Numbered from the stretch's first letter, positions 1-8,424 are shown. The stretch: 55,258 nt of DNA from Lentisphaerae bacterium GWF2_44_16 (GCA_001803225.1 MHBF01000193.1:1-55258); one strand, 5' to 3'. Notes: generated by a model not told the origin, from the sequence alone. Made by a program: numbers and translations.

Positions 1-635
1 TCCTCCGTGAGCTCTTTATGGCATACCCAAACTTTTACGCCTATTTTTCCTGCTACTGTATTTGCTTCCGTAAATCCGTAATCAATATTGGCTTTGAGAG
101 TGTGTAACGGCACACGGCCTTCCTTGTACTGTTCCGTACGGGCAAGTTCCGCGCCGCCGAGACGTCCGGCGCAACGTACCTTTATTCCGTCAGCTCCCAT
201 TTCCATCGCTGTCTGAATCGCTTTTTTCATCGCTCTTCTGAAGCCTATTCTTCTTTCGAGCTGCATAGCTATGTTTTCGGCTATGAGCAGAGCGTTCGTT
301 TCAGCTTTCTTTATTTCAACGACGTCAACCGCCGCTATTTCCCTGTTGTTAGCATAGGTGCTGATTGCTTCCTTGAGGGCCTCAAGTTCAGAACCTTTTC
401 TCCCTATAAGAAGTCCGGGACGGGCTGAGAAGATTGTTACCCTGATGCGGTTCGCAAATCTTTCTATCTGGATTTTTCCGATAGCCGCGTGATAAAAATC
501 CTTCTTGATTTTCTCTCTGATAAGGGTGTCCTCATAAAGCCAGTCGCCGAAATGCGATTTTTTGGCGAACCAGCGGGAATCCCAGTTTTTAGTCAACGCT
601 AATCTAAGTCCAATTGGATTTACCTTTTGCCCCAC
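1..635 (-). CDS. rpsC: 30S ribosomal protein S3 (partial, 3' end outside window)
   Basis: Reading leftward from a GTG at 635, the frame gives the typical S3 opening (GQKVNPIGLRL) and stays open to the window edge, so about 211 residues are present and the C-terminus is missing. The KH-domain loop is visible as PGLLIGRKGSELEAL, followed by the conserved core (GFRRAMKKAIQ, GIKVRCAGRLGGAE). S3 sits at the mRNA entry channel of the small subunit. The start is a GTG: an AAAGGAA ribosome-binding site lies about 8 bases upstream, and the nearby ATG at 643 is in another frame and stops after seven codons. It lies 17 bases downstream of rplV, the normal S10-operon order. Identification is firm. Confidence 0.96.
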   Translation of the reverse strand, partial: MGQKVNPIGLRLALTKNWDSRWFAKKSHFGDWLYEDTLIREKIKKDFYHAAIGKIQIERFANRIRVTIFSARPGLLIGRKGSELEALKEAISTYANNREIAAVDVVEIKKAETNALLIAENIAMQLERRIGFRRAMKKAIQTAMEMGADGIKVRCAGRLGGAELARTEQYKEGRVPLHTLKANIDYGFTEANTVAGKIGVKVWVCHKELTE

Positions 636-652
636 AACTTCATTCCTTTCAT

Positions 653-985
653 TTATTCATTCGTCAGAACGATTTTCAGGCTGCTTGTACGTTTGCGTAT
701 TCTTCCGGCCATTCCGCGCGCTTTAGCGCGATAACGTCTGAACATCGGTCCCGGAAGGGCATCCGCCACTTTAACCAGCAGCGTATCACGGTTCAGATCA
801 AAATTATTTTCAGCATTCGCCACAGCCGAACGCAGTGTTTTGCCGAAAAGCCTTGCCGCTTTCCTCGGGCTCAAATCAACTATCGCCAATGCTTCTATCA
901 CTGATTTCCCCTGCAGAAGACGTGATACTTCACGCGCCTTCTCCGGCGAAATCCTTGAATATTTTGTAACCGCCTGAACTTCCAT
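653..985 (-). CDS. rplV: 50S ribosomal protein L22
   Basis: A 110-residue protein of normal length for L22, with the family's helical N-terminus (KYSRISPEKAREVSRLLQGK) and the C-terminal beta-hairpin region (FRRYRAKARGMAGRIRKRTS) that lines the exit tunnel of the large subunit. A GAGG element precedes the ATG. The downstream gene is rpsC, as expected. Upstream, rpsS and rplB should follow in the S10 operon, but a 51-base AT-rich gap and an unrelated membrane coiled-coil gene are found instead. Identification is firm; the broken synteny is real in this sequence but could reflect an assembly join. Confidence 0.97.
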   Translation of the reverse strand: MEVQAVTKYSRISPEKAREVSRLLQGKSVIEALAIVDLSPRKAARLFGKTLRSAVANAENNFDLNRDTLLVKVADALPGPMFRRYRAKARGMAGRIRKRTSSLKIVLTNE

Positions 986-1036
986 TGTTCTGCCTCATTC
1001 AATTAATTTCACAATTTTTCTTAATATTTCTTAAAA

Positions 1037-1849
1037 TCATTTGGCGCTTGAATAAACGGGCATCCCCTGCGACAAATCATTTATATTACCTTTTATCACA
1101 GCCGCCGCGGATATGAACGGCCTTGCCGTTACCACTCTCAGCTGTATTTCCTTATTTTTTCCGGCATACCAGTTTAATCCATTGGTTATGCCCTGTGCGA
1201 ACCCCGCTGATAATACCACCGTCTGCAATGACTTGTTTACCGCAAGTACCCTGCATCTGTCGATTCTCTGCGTCTGCTGCGGTGATGTTGACATTGCTCC
1301 AAGGTCTTTTGCCTTGCCGGCCAAATCTTCCATAGCGAGTTTTATTTTCGCGAGTTCGACATTGTCCAGCTGCGCTTTTTTCAGCACTTCCTCCAACTGC
1401 CTGTAAAACTCAAGGCTTTTGAAGGCATATGCCCCGGAATGCTTAAGGAGTCTTTCCATAACGCTGAGAAGCTCCTGCTCTTTCACGCTGACATCCGTTT
1501 TTTCTGACGTTGCCAGCGCTCCGGCTATGCTCAACTGGATACGCTCCATTGAAGCGTCCTGTTCGCTGTATCTCTCAAGTATTTCAATCAACTCTTTACG
1601 GAGGCTTTCGTTCTCTTTTTTCAGTTCCGCGTTTTCTCCGCGAAGATAAAGTGTTTCTTCCTTCAGGGCTTTTATATCCTCTGCCGAAAGATTTTTCTTA
1701 ATCTCCGCTTTTGCGCCTTCCTGTTTGCCGCCTCTCAAATCCGTACTCAAAACAAACAGAGCGCTTAAAATAGTCAGCAATATGCAAACTGTCCAACATT
1801 TTTTAATAAAAAACTCAATTTTTTTTTCAAAAAACTTTTTTCTCAGCAT
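1037..1849 (-). CDS. Membrane-anchored coiled-coil protein, function unknown
   Basis: About 270 residues from the ATG at 1849. A short basic N-terminus leads into one membrane helix (CWTVCILLTILSALFVLS), then a long heptad-rich coiled coil (ALKEETLYLRGENAELKKENESL) and a C-terminal small beta domain (CRVLAVNKSLQTVVLSAGF...GITNGLNWYAG). The architecture of helix, coiled coil and beta-barrel-like tail recalls MreC-type periplasmic scaffolds, but I cannot assign a family. The frame extends to 2068 with a plausible GAGGAAAG site, but that extension crosses a terminator-like hairpin at 1913-1940 and reads as AT-rich filler, so an internal start (1885, 1870 or 1849) is more likely. It occupies the place normally held by rpsS, 51 bases upstream of rplV, and is divergent from galE. 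Confidence 0.6.
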   Translation of the reverse strand: MLRKKFFEKKIEFFIKKCWTVCILLTILSALFVLSTDLRGGKQEGAKAEIKKNLSAEDIKALKEETLYLRGENAELKKENESLRKELIEILERYSEQDASMERIQLSIAGALATSEKTDVSVKEQELLSVMERLLKHSGAYAFKSLEFYRQLEEVLKKAQLDNVELAKIKLAMEDLAGKAKDLGAMSTSPQQTQRIDRCRVLAVNKSLQTVVLSAGFAQGITNGLNWYAGKNKEIQLRVVTARPFISAAAVIKGNINDLSQGMPVYSSAK

Positions 1850-1912
1850 TTTTGAGCCTGTTTTAAGCATTTTCCAAAATGTCATGCTCCTGAAAATTTC
1901 ATGAAAGCGTAC

Positions 1913-1940
1913 AAAAAAACGCTTTGCGATTAGGCGCAAA
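1913..1940 (-). terminator. Terminator-like hairpin upstream of the coiled-coil gene
   Basis: On the minus strand, TTTGCG (1940-1935) pairs with CGCAAA (1928-1923) across a six-base loop, followed after GCG by seven T residues (1919-1913). This is the form of a weak intrinsic terminator or attenuator. It lies inside the long version of the upstream frame, which argues for a start nearer 1849-1885. It could attenuate transcription entering the coiled-coil/rplV/rpsC unit. Confidence 0.4.
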
Positions 1941-2113
1941 AGAACATAATATACACAAGTTTTTCTTCTTTCACAGGGAGATATTAAAAATATATTGAAA
2001 AAAAATGGCGGCTTTATAAAAGCTCCGATATATTTGCTTCCCGACATTGAAAGAGAAGATGTTTTCATATATATAATTCTTTCCTCAAAACAATAATTAT
2101 GGAGGGCTTTTCC

Positions 2114-3085
2114 GTGAAAGTTTTAGTTGCCGGCGGCGCCGGATACATAGGCAGCGCTTGCGCTGAATATCTGATTGATAACGGGCATCAGGTTTCTGTT
2201 TTCGATTCTCTGATAACAGGACACCGTGGCGCGGTTGACGGAAGAGCTGAATTCATAGAAGGCGATCTCGCCGACAGAGCGCTTGTAAGCGACATCATGA
2301 AGAAAGGTTCTTTCGAGGCGATAATGCACTTTGCCGCCTTTTCTCTTGTAGGCGAATCAATGAAAGATCCCGGCAAATATTTCAGAAACAATATCAGCAA
2401 CGGCATAAATCTTCTTGACGCCGCCGTGGAAAACAAGGTGCGCTCGATTGTTTTTTCGAGCACCGCCGCCACGTTCGGGGAGCCGGAGGAAATGCCGATT
2501 ACAGAGGAGTCCAGGCAGCTTCCCATAAATCCTTACGGAGAATCAAAGCTCTGTTTTGAAAAGATACTCGGCTGGTACAATAAAATACACGGAATTCAAT
2601 ATGCCGCGCTCCGTTATTTCAACGCTTCCGGCGCATCGGAGAATTTCGGCGAAGACCACAAGCCTGAAACTCACCTCATTCCGCTTATACTTCAGGTGGC
2701 ACAGGGAAAACGCGAAAAAATAATGATTTACGGAGATGATTATGATACGCCGGACGGCACCTGCGTCAGGGATTATATTCATATCCTTGATCTCGCTCAG
2801 GCGCACATGCTGGCGCTGAACGCGCCCCGCAGCGGGCATTACAATCTGGGAACAGGCAGCGGCCTCAGTGTAAAGGAAATCATTGATACAGCCCGGAAAG
2901 TTACCGGACATTCCATTCCCGCTGAAATCGCGCCCCGCAGGGCCGGAGATCCTCCACGCCTTATAGCCGGTTCGGACCGTATCAAAAAAGAACTTGGCTG
3001 GAAACCCCGTTTTGAAAGCGCCGATGCCATTATAGAATCAGTATGGAAATGGATGAAAAAATATCCCGACGGCTACAAGTGTTAA
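2114..3085 (+). CDS. galE: UDP-glucose 4-epimerase
   Basis: 323 residues, the normal size of GalE. It interconverts UDP-glucose and UDP-galactose in the cytoplasm (Leloir pathway and surface-sugar synthesis). The NAD-binding Rossmann motif GGAGYIGS is at the N-terminus, the catalytic serine stretch FSSTAATFG is near residue 120, and the YGESK gives the YxxxK catalytic pair. The C-terminal region carries the family signature (RDYIHILDLAQAH, YNLGTGSGLSV). The GTG at 2114 is chosen because GGAGGG lies about seven bases upstream and translation then begins MKVLVAGGAGYIGS; the ATG at 2099 would precede the ribosome-binding site. The DnaQ-type gene follows after 20 bases and is probably co-transcribed. 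Confidence 0.93.
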   Translation: MKVLVAGGAGYIGSACAEYLIDNGHQVSVFDSLITGHRGAVDGRAEFIEGDLADRALVSDIMKKGSFEAIMHFAAFSLVGESMKDPGKYFRNNISNGINLLDAAVENKVRSIVFSSTAATFGEPEEMPITEESRQLPINPYGESKLCFEKILGWYNKIHGIQYAALRYFNASGASENFGEDHKPETHLIPLILQVAQGKREKIMIYGDDYDTPDGTCVRDYIHILDLAQAHMLALNAPRSGHYNLGTGSGLSVKEIIDTARKVTGHSIPAEIAPRRAGDPPRLIAGSDRIKKELGWKPRFESADAIIESVWKWMKKYPDGYKC

Positions 3086-3105
3086 ATTAACTATCCGGTC
3101 CGCAA

Positions 3106-3654
3106 ATGAAAAAATGGCATGATCTGGGCCCGTTCACGATATTTGACCTTGAAACTACAGGGATGAGCCCTGTACGGGACAGGATAGTTGAAATAGCGGC
3201 CATAAGAATAGAACTCGACGGTTCGCAAAGCCGTTACCATTCGCTTGTAAACCCTAAAACTGTTATGCCTGAGAAGGTCATTCAAATTCACGGCATTACC
3301 AATGAAATGGTAGCGGACGCGCCTGTTTTCAGGACAGCCGGGCGGGAGTTCTCTGAATTTGCCGCCGGCAGCACGCTGGTGGCGCATAATGCCCGCTTTG
3401 ACCTTGGGTTTCTGCAGGAAAGCCTTTTTCGGGAGGGCTATGAGATATGGAAAGGCAAAACGATGGATTCTATCCCGATAATAAAACAGGCTTATTCAGG
3501 GCTTCCGAGTTACAGTCTGCAATATCTGAGACGGCGCTTCGGCCTTGGCGATGAACTATCGGGGCCCGCTCACCGTGCTTTCGCTGATGTCGAATGGACT
3601 CTTGAGGTTTTTCAGATGTCCTTGAAAACCCTGCTCGAAAAAACAGACAATTGA
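3106..3654 (+). CDS. DnaQ-like 3'-5' exonuclease (DEDDh family)
   Basis: 182 residues comprising a single RNase T/DnaQ exonuclease domain. Exo I is FDLETTG, with the metal-binding Asp and Glu. Exo II is AHNARFDLGFL. Exo III is HRAFADVEWTLEVF, with the His and Asp of the DEDDh type. The family removes 3' nucleotides from DNA as the proofreading epsilon subunit of DNA polymerase III or as a free-standing repair nuclease. The sequence alone cannot separate these roles, and the short C-terminus gives no clear polymerase-binding segment. It follows galE by 20 bases and converges on hydA, with a GC-rich stem-loop between. Confidence 0.85.
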   Translation: MKKWHDLGPFTIFDLETTGMSPVRDRIVEIAAIRIELDGSQSRYHSLVNPKTVMPEKVIQIHGITNEMVADAPVFRTAGREFSEFAAGSTLVAHNARFDLGFLQESLFREGYEIWKGKTMDSIPIIKQAYSGLPSYSLQYLRRRFGLGDELSGPAHRAFADVEWTLEVFQMSLKTLLEKTDN

Positions 3655-3693
3655 AGAAACTTATCCGTCCGATACAGTGTGCCGAATTGGAGG

Positions 3694-3732
3694 GGCCGCG
3701 GACGGGAGAAAGGAGAGCGTCCATCCGCGGCC
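3694..3732. terminator. GC-rich stem-loop between convergent genes
   Basis: GGCCGCGGA (3694-3702) and TCCGCGGCC (3724-3732) form a perfect nine-base-pair stem around a 21-base loop. It sits midway between the end of the exonuclease gene and the end of hydA. There is no immediate T-run on either strand; a T-rich stretch begins about 14 bases further on the plus strand. It probably serves as a two-way transcription barrier, though it is not a textbook intrinsic terminator. Confidence 0.5.
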
Positions 3733-3754
3733 GTTGGGAGGTGGATTTTTATTT

Positions 3755-5812
3755 TTACGTCTTGAGACAGGCGTCCATAGCCTTTCTGACGCTTTCAAAT
3801 TCACAGCGGTTTCTTATTTCCTCCTCTGTGTTCATGGGATTTCTGAAAACACAGCTGTCAAGGACTTCATCGCCGACAGTTACGCATATAGGCGCGTCCG
3901 GCCCCTGCCTGGAACTGAAGGCGGCATCGATATTGACCTTGTTTTCCCATCCGTTGTCTTTGACATATTTGACGACCCTTGCCAGCAGATTGTGTCCGGG
4001 ACAGTCTTCGCGGTTCGCGCAGATTGTAACTATTATGGGAACAGAATTCTTTTCAGTTCCCCTGATGACAGGGACTTTGGCGTCAAATATCTGACTCCTG
4101 TTTTTATAGTGCGTATGCAGGGCGTGATGCGCGGCATGGGAGCCGGGGCAACCCTCAAAATTCTCCTTATAGCATTCTTCCACAAGATAGTTGTCCTGGG
4201 ATTTCTGGAGCTGCATGTTTTTATCGGACTGATAGAGGCCCTGCGCTCTCATCTGTCGAACTTTTAAATCAGCCATCCCCGGCTGTCCGCCTCCGGCGAT
4301 ACAGCCCCCGGGGCAGGCCATGACTTCGACGAAATGGTACTTGGATTTTCCCTGAGCTATCTGTGTCGCGACTTCACGGGCGGCGACGAGGCCGTTTACG
4401 ACGGCGACGTTGATTTTAGTTCCGGCGACATCTATTTCGGCCTCTTTTATTTTTTCCATGCCTCTTACGGCTTTGAAATCGACGTTTTTGAGTTTTTTGC
4501 CTTCGACTTTTTCGACGGCATAACGGAGGGCGGCTTCCATAACGCCTCCGGTGGCCCCGAAAATAACGCCTCCGCCTGTGGCAAAACCCATAGGCATGTC
4601 AAACGCTTCAGGTTCGAGGTCATTGAACTTTATGCCCATCGAGTTTATCATCCTGCCTATTTCGACAGTGGTAATTACATGGTCGACGTCTGGTATGCCG
4701 TCGGTTTTGAATTTCGGGAGAGTTGCTTCAAATTTTTTCGCCGTGCAGGGCATTACGGAAACGACGACTATATTTTCCCTCTTAATACCCGTCTGGGCAG
4801 GCAGTACTTTTTTCGCCACCGAGCCGAACATCTGCTGAGGGGATTTGCATGTGGAAATATTATGCAGAAGCTCGGGGAAATAAATTTCCGCAAATTTCAC
4901 CCATGCCGGACAGCAGCTTGTGATAAGAGGAAGTTTGTCCGCCTTTTTGAAGCGGTCGATAAACTCAGTAGCTTCCTCGAAAATGGTCATGTCGGCTGTA
5001 AAACTTGTATCGAAGACAAGGTCAAAGCCCATTATCTTCATCGCCTTGACAAGTTTGCCGGCGACGTTTGCGCCGGGTTCAATGCCGAAATATTCACCGA
5101 GGGCGACACGCACAGCCGGGGCAATCTGGGCGACAACGATTTTGTCCTTGTCATAAATCGCGTCCCAGACTTTTTCCGCGTCCTGACGGGGGATAATCGC
5201 TCCGGTCGGACATACGGCGGCACACTGTCCGCAGTTTACGCACTCGACATTGGCGAGATTGTCATTGAAAGCCGGGGCTACGCAGGACTTGGAGCCTCTG
5301 TTCGCAAAATCAATGGCGCCTATTCCCTGAACTTCCTTGCATACCCTGACGCAATCGCCGCAGAGAACGCATTTATTGGGGTCTCTTGTAAGCGACGGGG
5401 AAGACATATCTATTTCGACGCTCTTGGGATTTTCCTTGAAGCGCACTTTTTCAACTCCGAGCCTTCGACCGAGGTCCTGAAGGGCGCAGTGGGAACTTTT
5501 CGGGCATGTCGGGCATTCCCTGTCATGGTTTGCCAGAAGCAGTTCCACGTTTATTTTGCGGAATTCCCTGATTTCTTTTGTGTCCGTATGTATAACCATG
5601 CCGGGTTCGGGAGCGGTGGAACAGGACGCCATTATCCCTTTTCCATCAACTTCCACGATGCAGAGACGGCACGCGCCGTAAACGCTCAGTTCCGAATGAT
5701 AGCAGAAAGTCGGTATTTCAATTCCGGCTTTTCTTATAAGTTCAAGGAGATTTTTTTCATCTCCAATCTCCACATCGATCCCGTTAATCTTAACTGTATT
5801 ATTTATCTTCAT
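3755..5812 (-). CDS. hydA: [FeFe] hydrogenase catalytic subunit, NADH-linked trimeric type
   Basis: 685 residues. In order: plant-type [2Fe-2S] domain (FCYHSELSVYGACRLC, residues 37-51), the His/Cys [4Fe-4S] site (NHDRECPTCPKSSHC), two ferredoxin-type clusters (CVLCGDCVRVC and CVNCGQCAAVCP, 158-202), then the H-cluster domain with intact L1 TSCCPAW (298-304), L2 MPCTAKK (354-360) and L3 MACPGGC (498-504), and the small-subunit helix region. It reversibly makes H2 in the cytoplasm, probably bifurcating with HydB and HydC. About 100 residues after residue 585 form an extra domain (ICANREDCPGHN) that I cannot identify. The ATG at 5812 is chosen because AAGGAG lies eight bases upstream; the in-frame ATG at 5830 precedes that site. 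Last gene of hydCBA. Maturases HydE, HydF and HydG are not in the window. Confidence 0.94.
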   Translation of the reverse strand: MKINNTVKINGIDVEIGDEKNLLELIRKAGIEIPTFCYHSELSVYGACRLCIVEVDGKGIMASCSTAPEPGMVIHTDTKEIREFRKINVELLLANHDRECPTCPKSSHCALQDLGRRLGVEKVRFKENPKSVEIDMSSPSLTRDPNKCVLCGDCVRVCKEVQGIGAIDFANRGSKSCVAPAFNDNLANVECVNCGQCAAVCPTGAIIPRQDAEKVWDAIYDKDKIVVAQIAPAVRVALGEYFGIEPGANVAGKLVKAMKIMGFDLVFDTSFTADMTIFEEATEFIDRFKKADKLPLITSCCPAWVKFAEIYFPELLHNISTCKSPQQMFGSVAKKVLPAQTGIKRENIVVVSVMPCTAKKFEATLPKFKTDGIPDVDHVITTVEIGRMINSMGIKFNDLEPEAFDMPMGFATGGGVIFGATGGVMEAALRYAVEKVEGKKLKNVDFKAVRGMEKIKEAEIDVAGTKINVAVVNGLVAAREVATQIAQGKSKYHFVEVMACPGGCIAGGGQPGMADLKVRQMRAQGLYQSDKNMQLQKSQDNYLVEECYKENFEGCPGSHAAHHALHTHYKNRSQIFDAKVPVIRGTEKNSVPIIVTICANREDCPGHNLLARVVKYVKDNGWENKVNIDAAFSSRQGPDAPICVTVGDEVLDSCVFRNPMNTEEEIRNRCEFESVRKAMDACLKT

Positions 5813-5826
5813 ATCTGTTTCTCCTT

Positions 5827-7722
5827 TCATATTCCGGTTACTGCGTCAAAACGGCATATAGTTTTGCATACTCCGCATTTTATGCACTTGTCAGGGTCTA
5901 TTTTGTGCGCTTCCTTTTTTGCGCCCGAAATTGCTCCGACAGGGCATTTTTTCGCGCATGCCATGCAGCCCTTGCATTTATCCGCGAGTATTTCAGGGAT
6001 AGCGAGGGCTTTGCACTGTCCGGTCGGGCAGCGTTTTTTGAAAACGTGCGCCTCATATTCCTCCCGGAAATATTTAAGTGTGGACAATACCGGGTTCGGG
6101 GCCGTTTTGCCGAGCCCGCAGAGCGAGCCGATACGGACGGCTTTTGCAGTTTTTTCCAGTAAAATCAAAGTGTTTTCATCGGCGCGGCCTTCCATTATGT
6201 CATCGAGCATCGCGAGCATCTGTTTAGTGCCCTCTCTGCACGGGACGCATTTGCCGCAGGATTCATTCTGTGTGAACTGCATGAAAAATCTTGCCACGCT
6301 TACCATGCAGGTTTTATTGTTCATAACTACTAGTCCGCCGGAGCCGACCATCGCGCCCACGCTTTTCAGAGAATCGAAATCAAGCGGCATGTCAAGCATT
6401 TCCGGCGTAAGGCATCCTCCCGAAGGACCGCCTATCTGAACGGATTTGAAGTACTCGTCTGTAACATTGCCTTTTTCATCGGTGACGCCGCCGCCGATAT
6501 TATTGACTATTTCGCGGAGGGTTGTCCCGAACGGCACTTCTATCAGGCCTGTATTGGCGACATGTCCCGTCAGCGCGAAAGTTTTAGTGCCTGGAGATTT
6601 TTCTGTCCCTGTTTTTCTGTAATTTTCCGCGCCTTCCCTGATGATTACCGGAATGGTCGCCAGGGTCTCAACATTATTGATTACAGTCGGTTTTCCCCAG
6701 AGCCCTTTCTGCGCGGGGAAGGGGGGTTTGGGCATAGGCATGCCGCGTTTGCCTTCTATAGACGCTATCAGGGCTGTTTCTTCGCCGCAGACGAAAGCCC
6801 CCGCGCCTTCCATGACGACGATTTTAAAATTAAAAGAACTTCCGAAAAGATTTTCACCTAGAAACCCCGCGTTTTCCGCGTCCTTCACGGCCCTGCGCAT
6901 TCTTTCCACGGCGAGGGGGTATTCAGCGCGGACGTAAACATAGCCTTCGTCGGCGGCGACAGCTCTTGCCGCAATCATCATTCCCTCAATCAGACTGTGC
7001 GGATTGCCTTCCATTACGGAGCGGTCCATGAAAGCGCCGGGATCGCCTTCGTCACCGTTGCAGATGATATATTTTTTAGCATTCTCGGACGCGAGTGTCA
7101 GCTTCCATTTCAGTCCGGTCGGAAAACCGCCGCCGCCTCTGCCCCTGAGCCCGGATTTTTCTATTTCCGCGCATATCTGCTGAGGGGTCATTTCCAGGCA
7201 TGCTTTTGCCGCGGCTTTATATCCGTCCTTGTATATGTACTCGTTGATACATTCAGGGTCTATCGTGCAGTTTTTGAGAACGAGCCTTTTCTGTCTCGCG
7301 TAAAAGGGCATTTCATCATCGCCCCTGTAAATTTTGCCGTTGACAGGGTCTTTATAGAGAAGGCGTTCAATAACTTTGCCGCCGGTGATTGTCTCACTGA
7401 CGATTTCCTCCGCGTCTTCCGGCTTTACGTTGGTATAAAGAATCCCGTCCGGTTCTATTCTTACCAGGGGGCCTCTTTGACAGAAGCCCTGGCATCCGCT
7501 CTTGGAAATGTGAACAGTCCCATCGCAGTTATCGGCGGTGAGTTCGAGACAGGCTTTTACCGAGGATTTTTCAAGGATTTCCAGCAGTCTGTCCCTTATT
7601 TTCAGGGAACCGTTTGCCACGCATCCTGTGCCGGCGCAGAGAATTATTCTTTTTGTGGTTTTTGCCGCCGCGTCTTTGTATTGCCCGGCCCTTTCCTGAA
7701 GTTTTATGATATCAGTTTTCAT
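5827..7722 (-). CDS. hydB: [FeFe] hydrogenase NADH-binding (NuoF-like) flavin subunit
   Basis: 631 residues. The N-terminal thioredoxin-like [2Fe-2S] domain (CAGTGCVANG, then CQGFCQRGP) is followed by the NuoF core with the FMN/NADH glycine-rich motif GLRGRGGGGFPTGLKW, an SLBB segment, the [4Fe-4S] motif CGKCVPCREGT, and a C-terminal bacterial two-cluster ferredoxin (CKGCMACAKKCPVGA, CIKCGVCKTIC). This is the domain order of HydB/HndC subunits, which exchange electrons between NAD(H) and the iron-sulfur chain. Its ATG overlaps the hydC stop by four bases (ATGA), and an AGAGGTGG site lies inside the end of hydC, so the two are translationally coupled. hydA starts 14 bases beyond its stop. Confidence 0.94.
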   Translation of the reverse strand: MKTDIIKLQERAGQYKDAAAKTTKRIILCAGTGCVANGSLKIRDRLLEILEKSSVKACLELTADNCDGTVHISKSGCQGFCQRGPLVRIEPDGILYTNVKPEDAEEIVSETITGGKVIERLLYKDPVNGKIYRGDDEMPFYARQKRLVLKNCTIDPECINEYIYKDGYKAAAKACLEMTPQQICAEIEKSGLRGRGGGGFPTGLKWKLTLASENAKKYIICNGDEGDPGAFMDRSVMEGNPHSLIEGMMIAARAVAADEGYVYVRAEYPLAVERMRRAVKDAENAGFLGENLFGSSFNFKIVVMEGAGAFVCGEETALIASIEGKRGMPMPKPPFPAQKGLWGKPTVINNVETLATIPVIIREGAENYRKTGTEKSPGTKTFALTGHVANTGLIEVPFGTTLREIVNNIGGGVTDEKGNVTDEYFKSVQIGGPSGGCLTPEMLDMPLDFDSLKSVGAMVGSGGLVVMNNKTCMVSVARFFMQFTQNESCGKCVPCREGTKQMLAMLDDIMEGRADENTLILLEKTAKAVRIGSLCGLGKTAPNPVLSTLKYFREEYEAHVFKKRCPTGQCKALAIPEILADKCKGCMACAKKCPVGAISGAKKEAHKIDPDKCIKCGVCKTICRFDAVTGI

Positions 7723-8261
7723 TGCGCCACCTCTTTCGTCAGCTCGTCCGCGACAGCATTTTTTTCTTTTTCGATAATTTTTTCCAGCAATTCAAGGGCG
7801 TGTTCTGGTGTTACTTGTCCATGTACCTCATCGTTTATGACCAGCACAGGGGCAAGTCCGCAGGCGCCGAGACAGCTGACTGTTTCAACAGTAAAAAGCA
7901 TATCCCCTGTGGTAGGGTTCTCCTGAGTAACCCCAAGGCGTTTTCTCAGAGCTTCCAGAATAGGTATCGAGGCTTTCACGTGACAGGCCGTCCCGTCGCA
8001 TAGCCTGATAAGATATTTCCCCTTTGGCTCAAGCGTGAAGTGAGCGTAAAAAGTGGCGACCCCATATACTCTGGCGGGGGGGATGCCGAGCGAGGTCGCC
8101 ACATAACTTATTATATCCTTGGACAAAAATTTATATTCCTCCTGTACAGCCTGGAGGATTGGTATGAGCCGGGCTTTGTCAAAGTTATTTTTCTTCAATA
8201 TCCGGTTGACCGCCTCCAGATGTTTTATCATCCGGGCAGTTTTACTGATAGTCTGGTCCAT
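7719..8261 (-). CDS. hydC: [FeFe] hydrogenase NuoE-like [2Fe-2S] subunit
   Basis: 180 residues from the ATG at 8261, chosen for the AAAGGAG seven bases upstream; the frame is open to 8327, but that extension has no ribosome-binding site. A helical N-terminus is followed by the thioredoxin-like ferredoxin fold, with ligands in CDGTACHVKAS and CLGACGLAPV, as in NuoE/HydC. It passes electrons within the HydABC complex. It is the first gene of hydCBA, downstream of a consensus-like promoter and three Rex-type operators. Confidence 0.93.
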   Translation of the reverse strand: MDQTISKTARMIKHLEAVNRILKKNNFDKARLIPILQAVQEEYKFLSKDIISYVATSLGIPPARVYGVATFYAHFTLEPKGKYLIRLCDGTACHVKASIPILEALRKRLGVTQENPTTGDMLFTVETVSCLGACGLAPVLVINDEVHGQVTPEHALELLEKIIEKEKNAVADELTKEVAQ

Positions 8262-8343
8262 TGACGTTCTCCTTTCTCTGTGACGCAAAACACTGTTAAA
8301 AAGAAAACCCTGTTTGCTGTTTAACATCTCTCCCTAAAGCACT

Positions 8344-8372
8344 ATTATAACAGATTAAAAACTATATTGCAA
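8344..8372 (-). promoter_or_regulatory. Promoter of hydCBA
   Basis: On the minus strand a TTGCAA -35 box (8372-8367) and a perfect TATAAT -10 box (8349-8344, extended by TGT) are separated by 17 bases. Transcription should start near 8337, about 75 bases before the hydC ATG. The -35 box is the outer half of a Rex-like operator (8367-8384), so bound Rex would block RNA polymerase. Confidence 0.75.
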
Positions 8373-8384
8373 ATACTTTCACGA
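8367..8384 (-). promoter_or_regulatory. Rex-like operator overlapping the hydCBA -35 box
   Basis: Minus strand TCGTGAAAGTATTTGCAA, compared with the known Rex consensus TTGTGAA-N4-TTCACAA. The left half differs at one base and the right half is weaker. The spacing is exact (7+4+7). It covers the -35 box, the expected place for repression. Its weight comes from the rex gene encoded nearby and from two further sites upstream. Confidence 0.6.
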
Positions 8385-8406
8385 TTATTTTTAATAAAAA
8401 TTGAAT

Positions 8407-8424
8407 TTGTAATAAATTTCACAA
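8407..8424 (-). promoter_or_regulatory. Rex-like operator 2
   Basis: Minus strand TTGTGAAATTTATTACAA: the first seven bases are the perfect Rex half-site, the four-base spacer is correct, and the second half differs at two positions. It lies 23 bases upstream of site 1. Confidence 0.6.

Noticed and set aside
993-1010. Rex-like sequence before rplV (TTGTGAAATTAATTGAAT on the minus strand)
   Set aside because: Only the first half fits; the second half does not pair, and a ribosomal gene is an unlikely Rex target.
4334-6439. 701-codon open frame on the plus strand
   Set aside because: It is antisense to hydA and hydB, which are certain. The translation has no family-like sequence and arises from GC-rich codon shadows.
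6997-7926. 309-codon open frame on the plus strand
   Set aside because: Antisense shadow of hydB/hydC.
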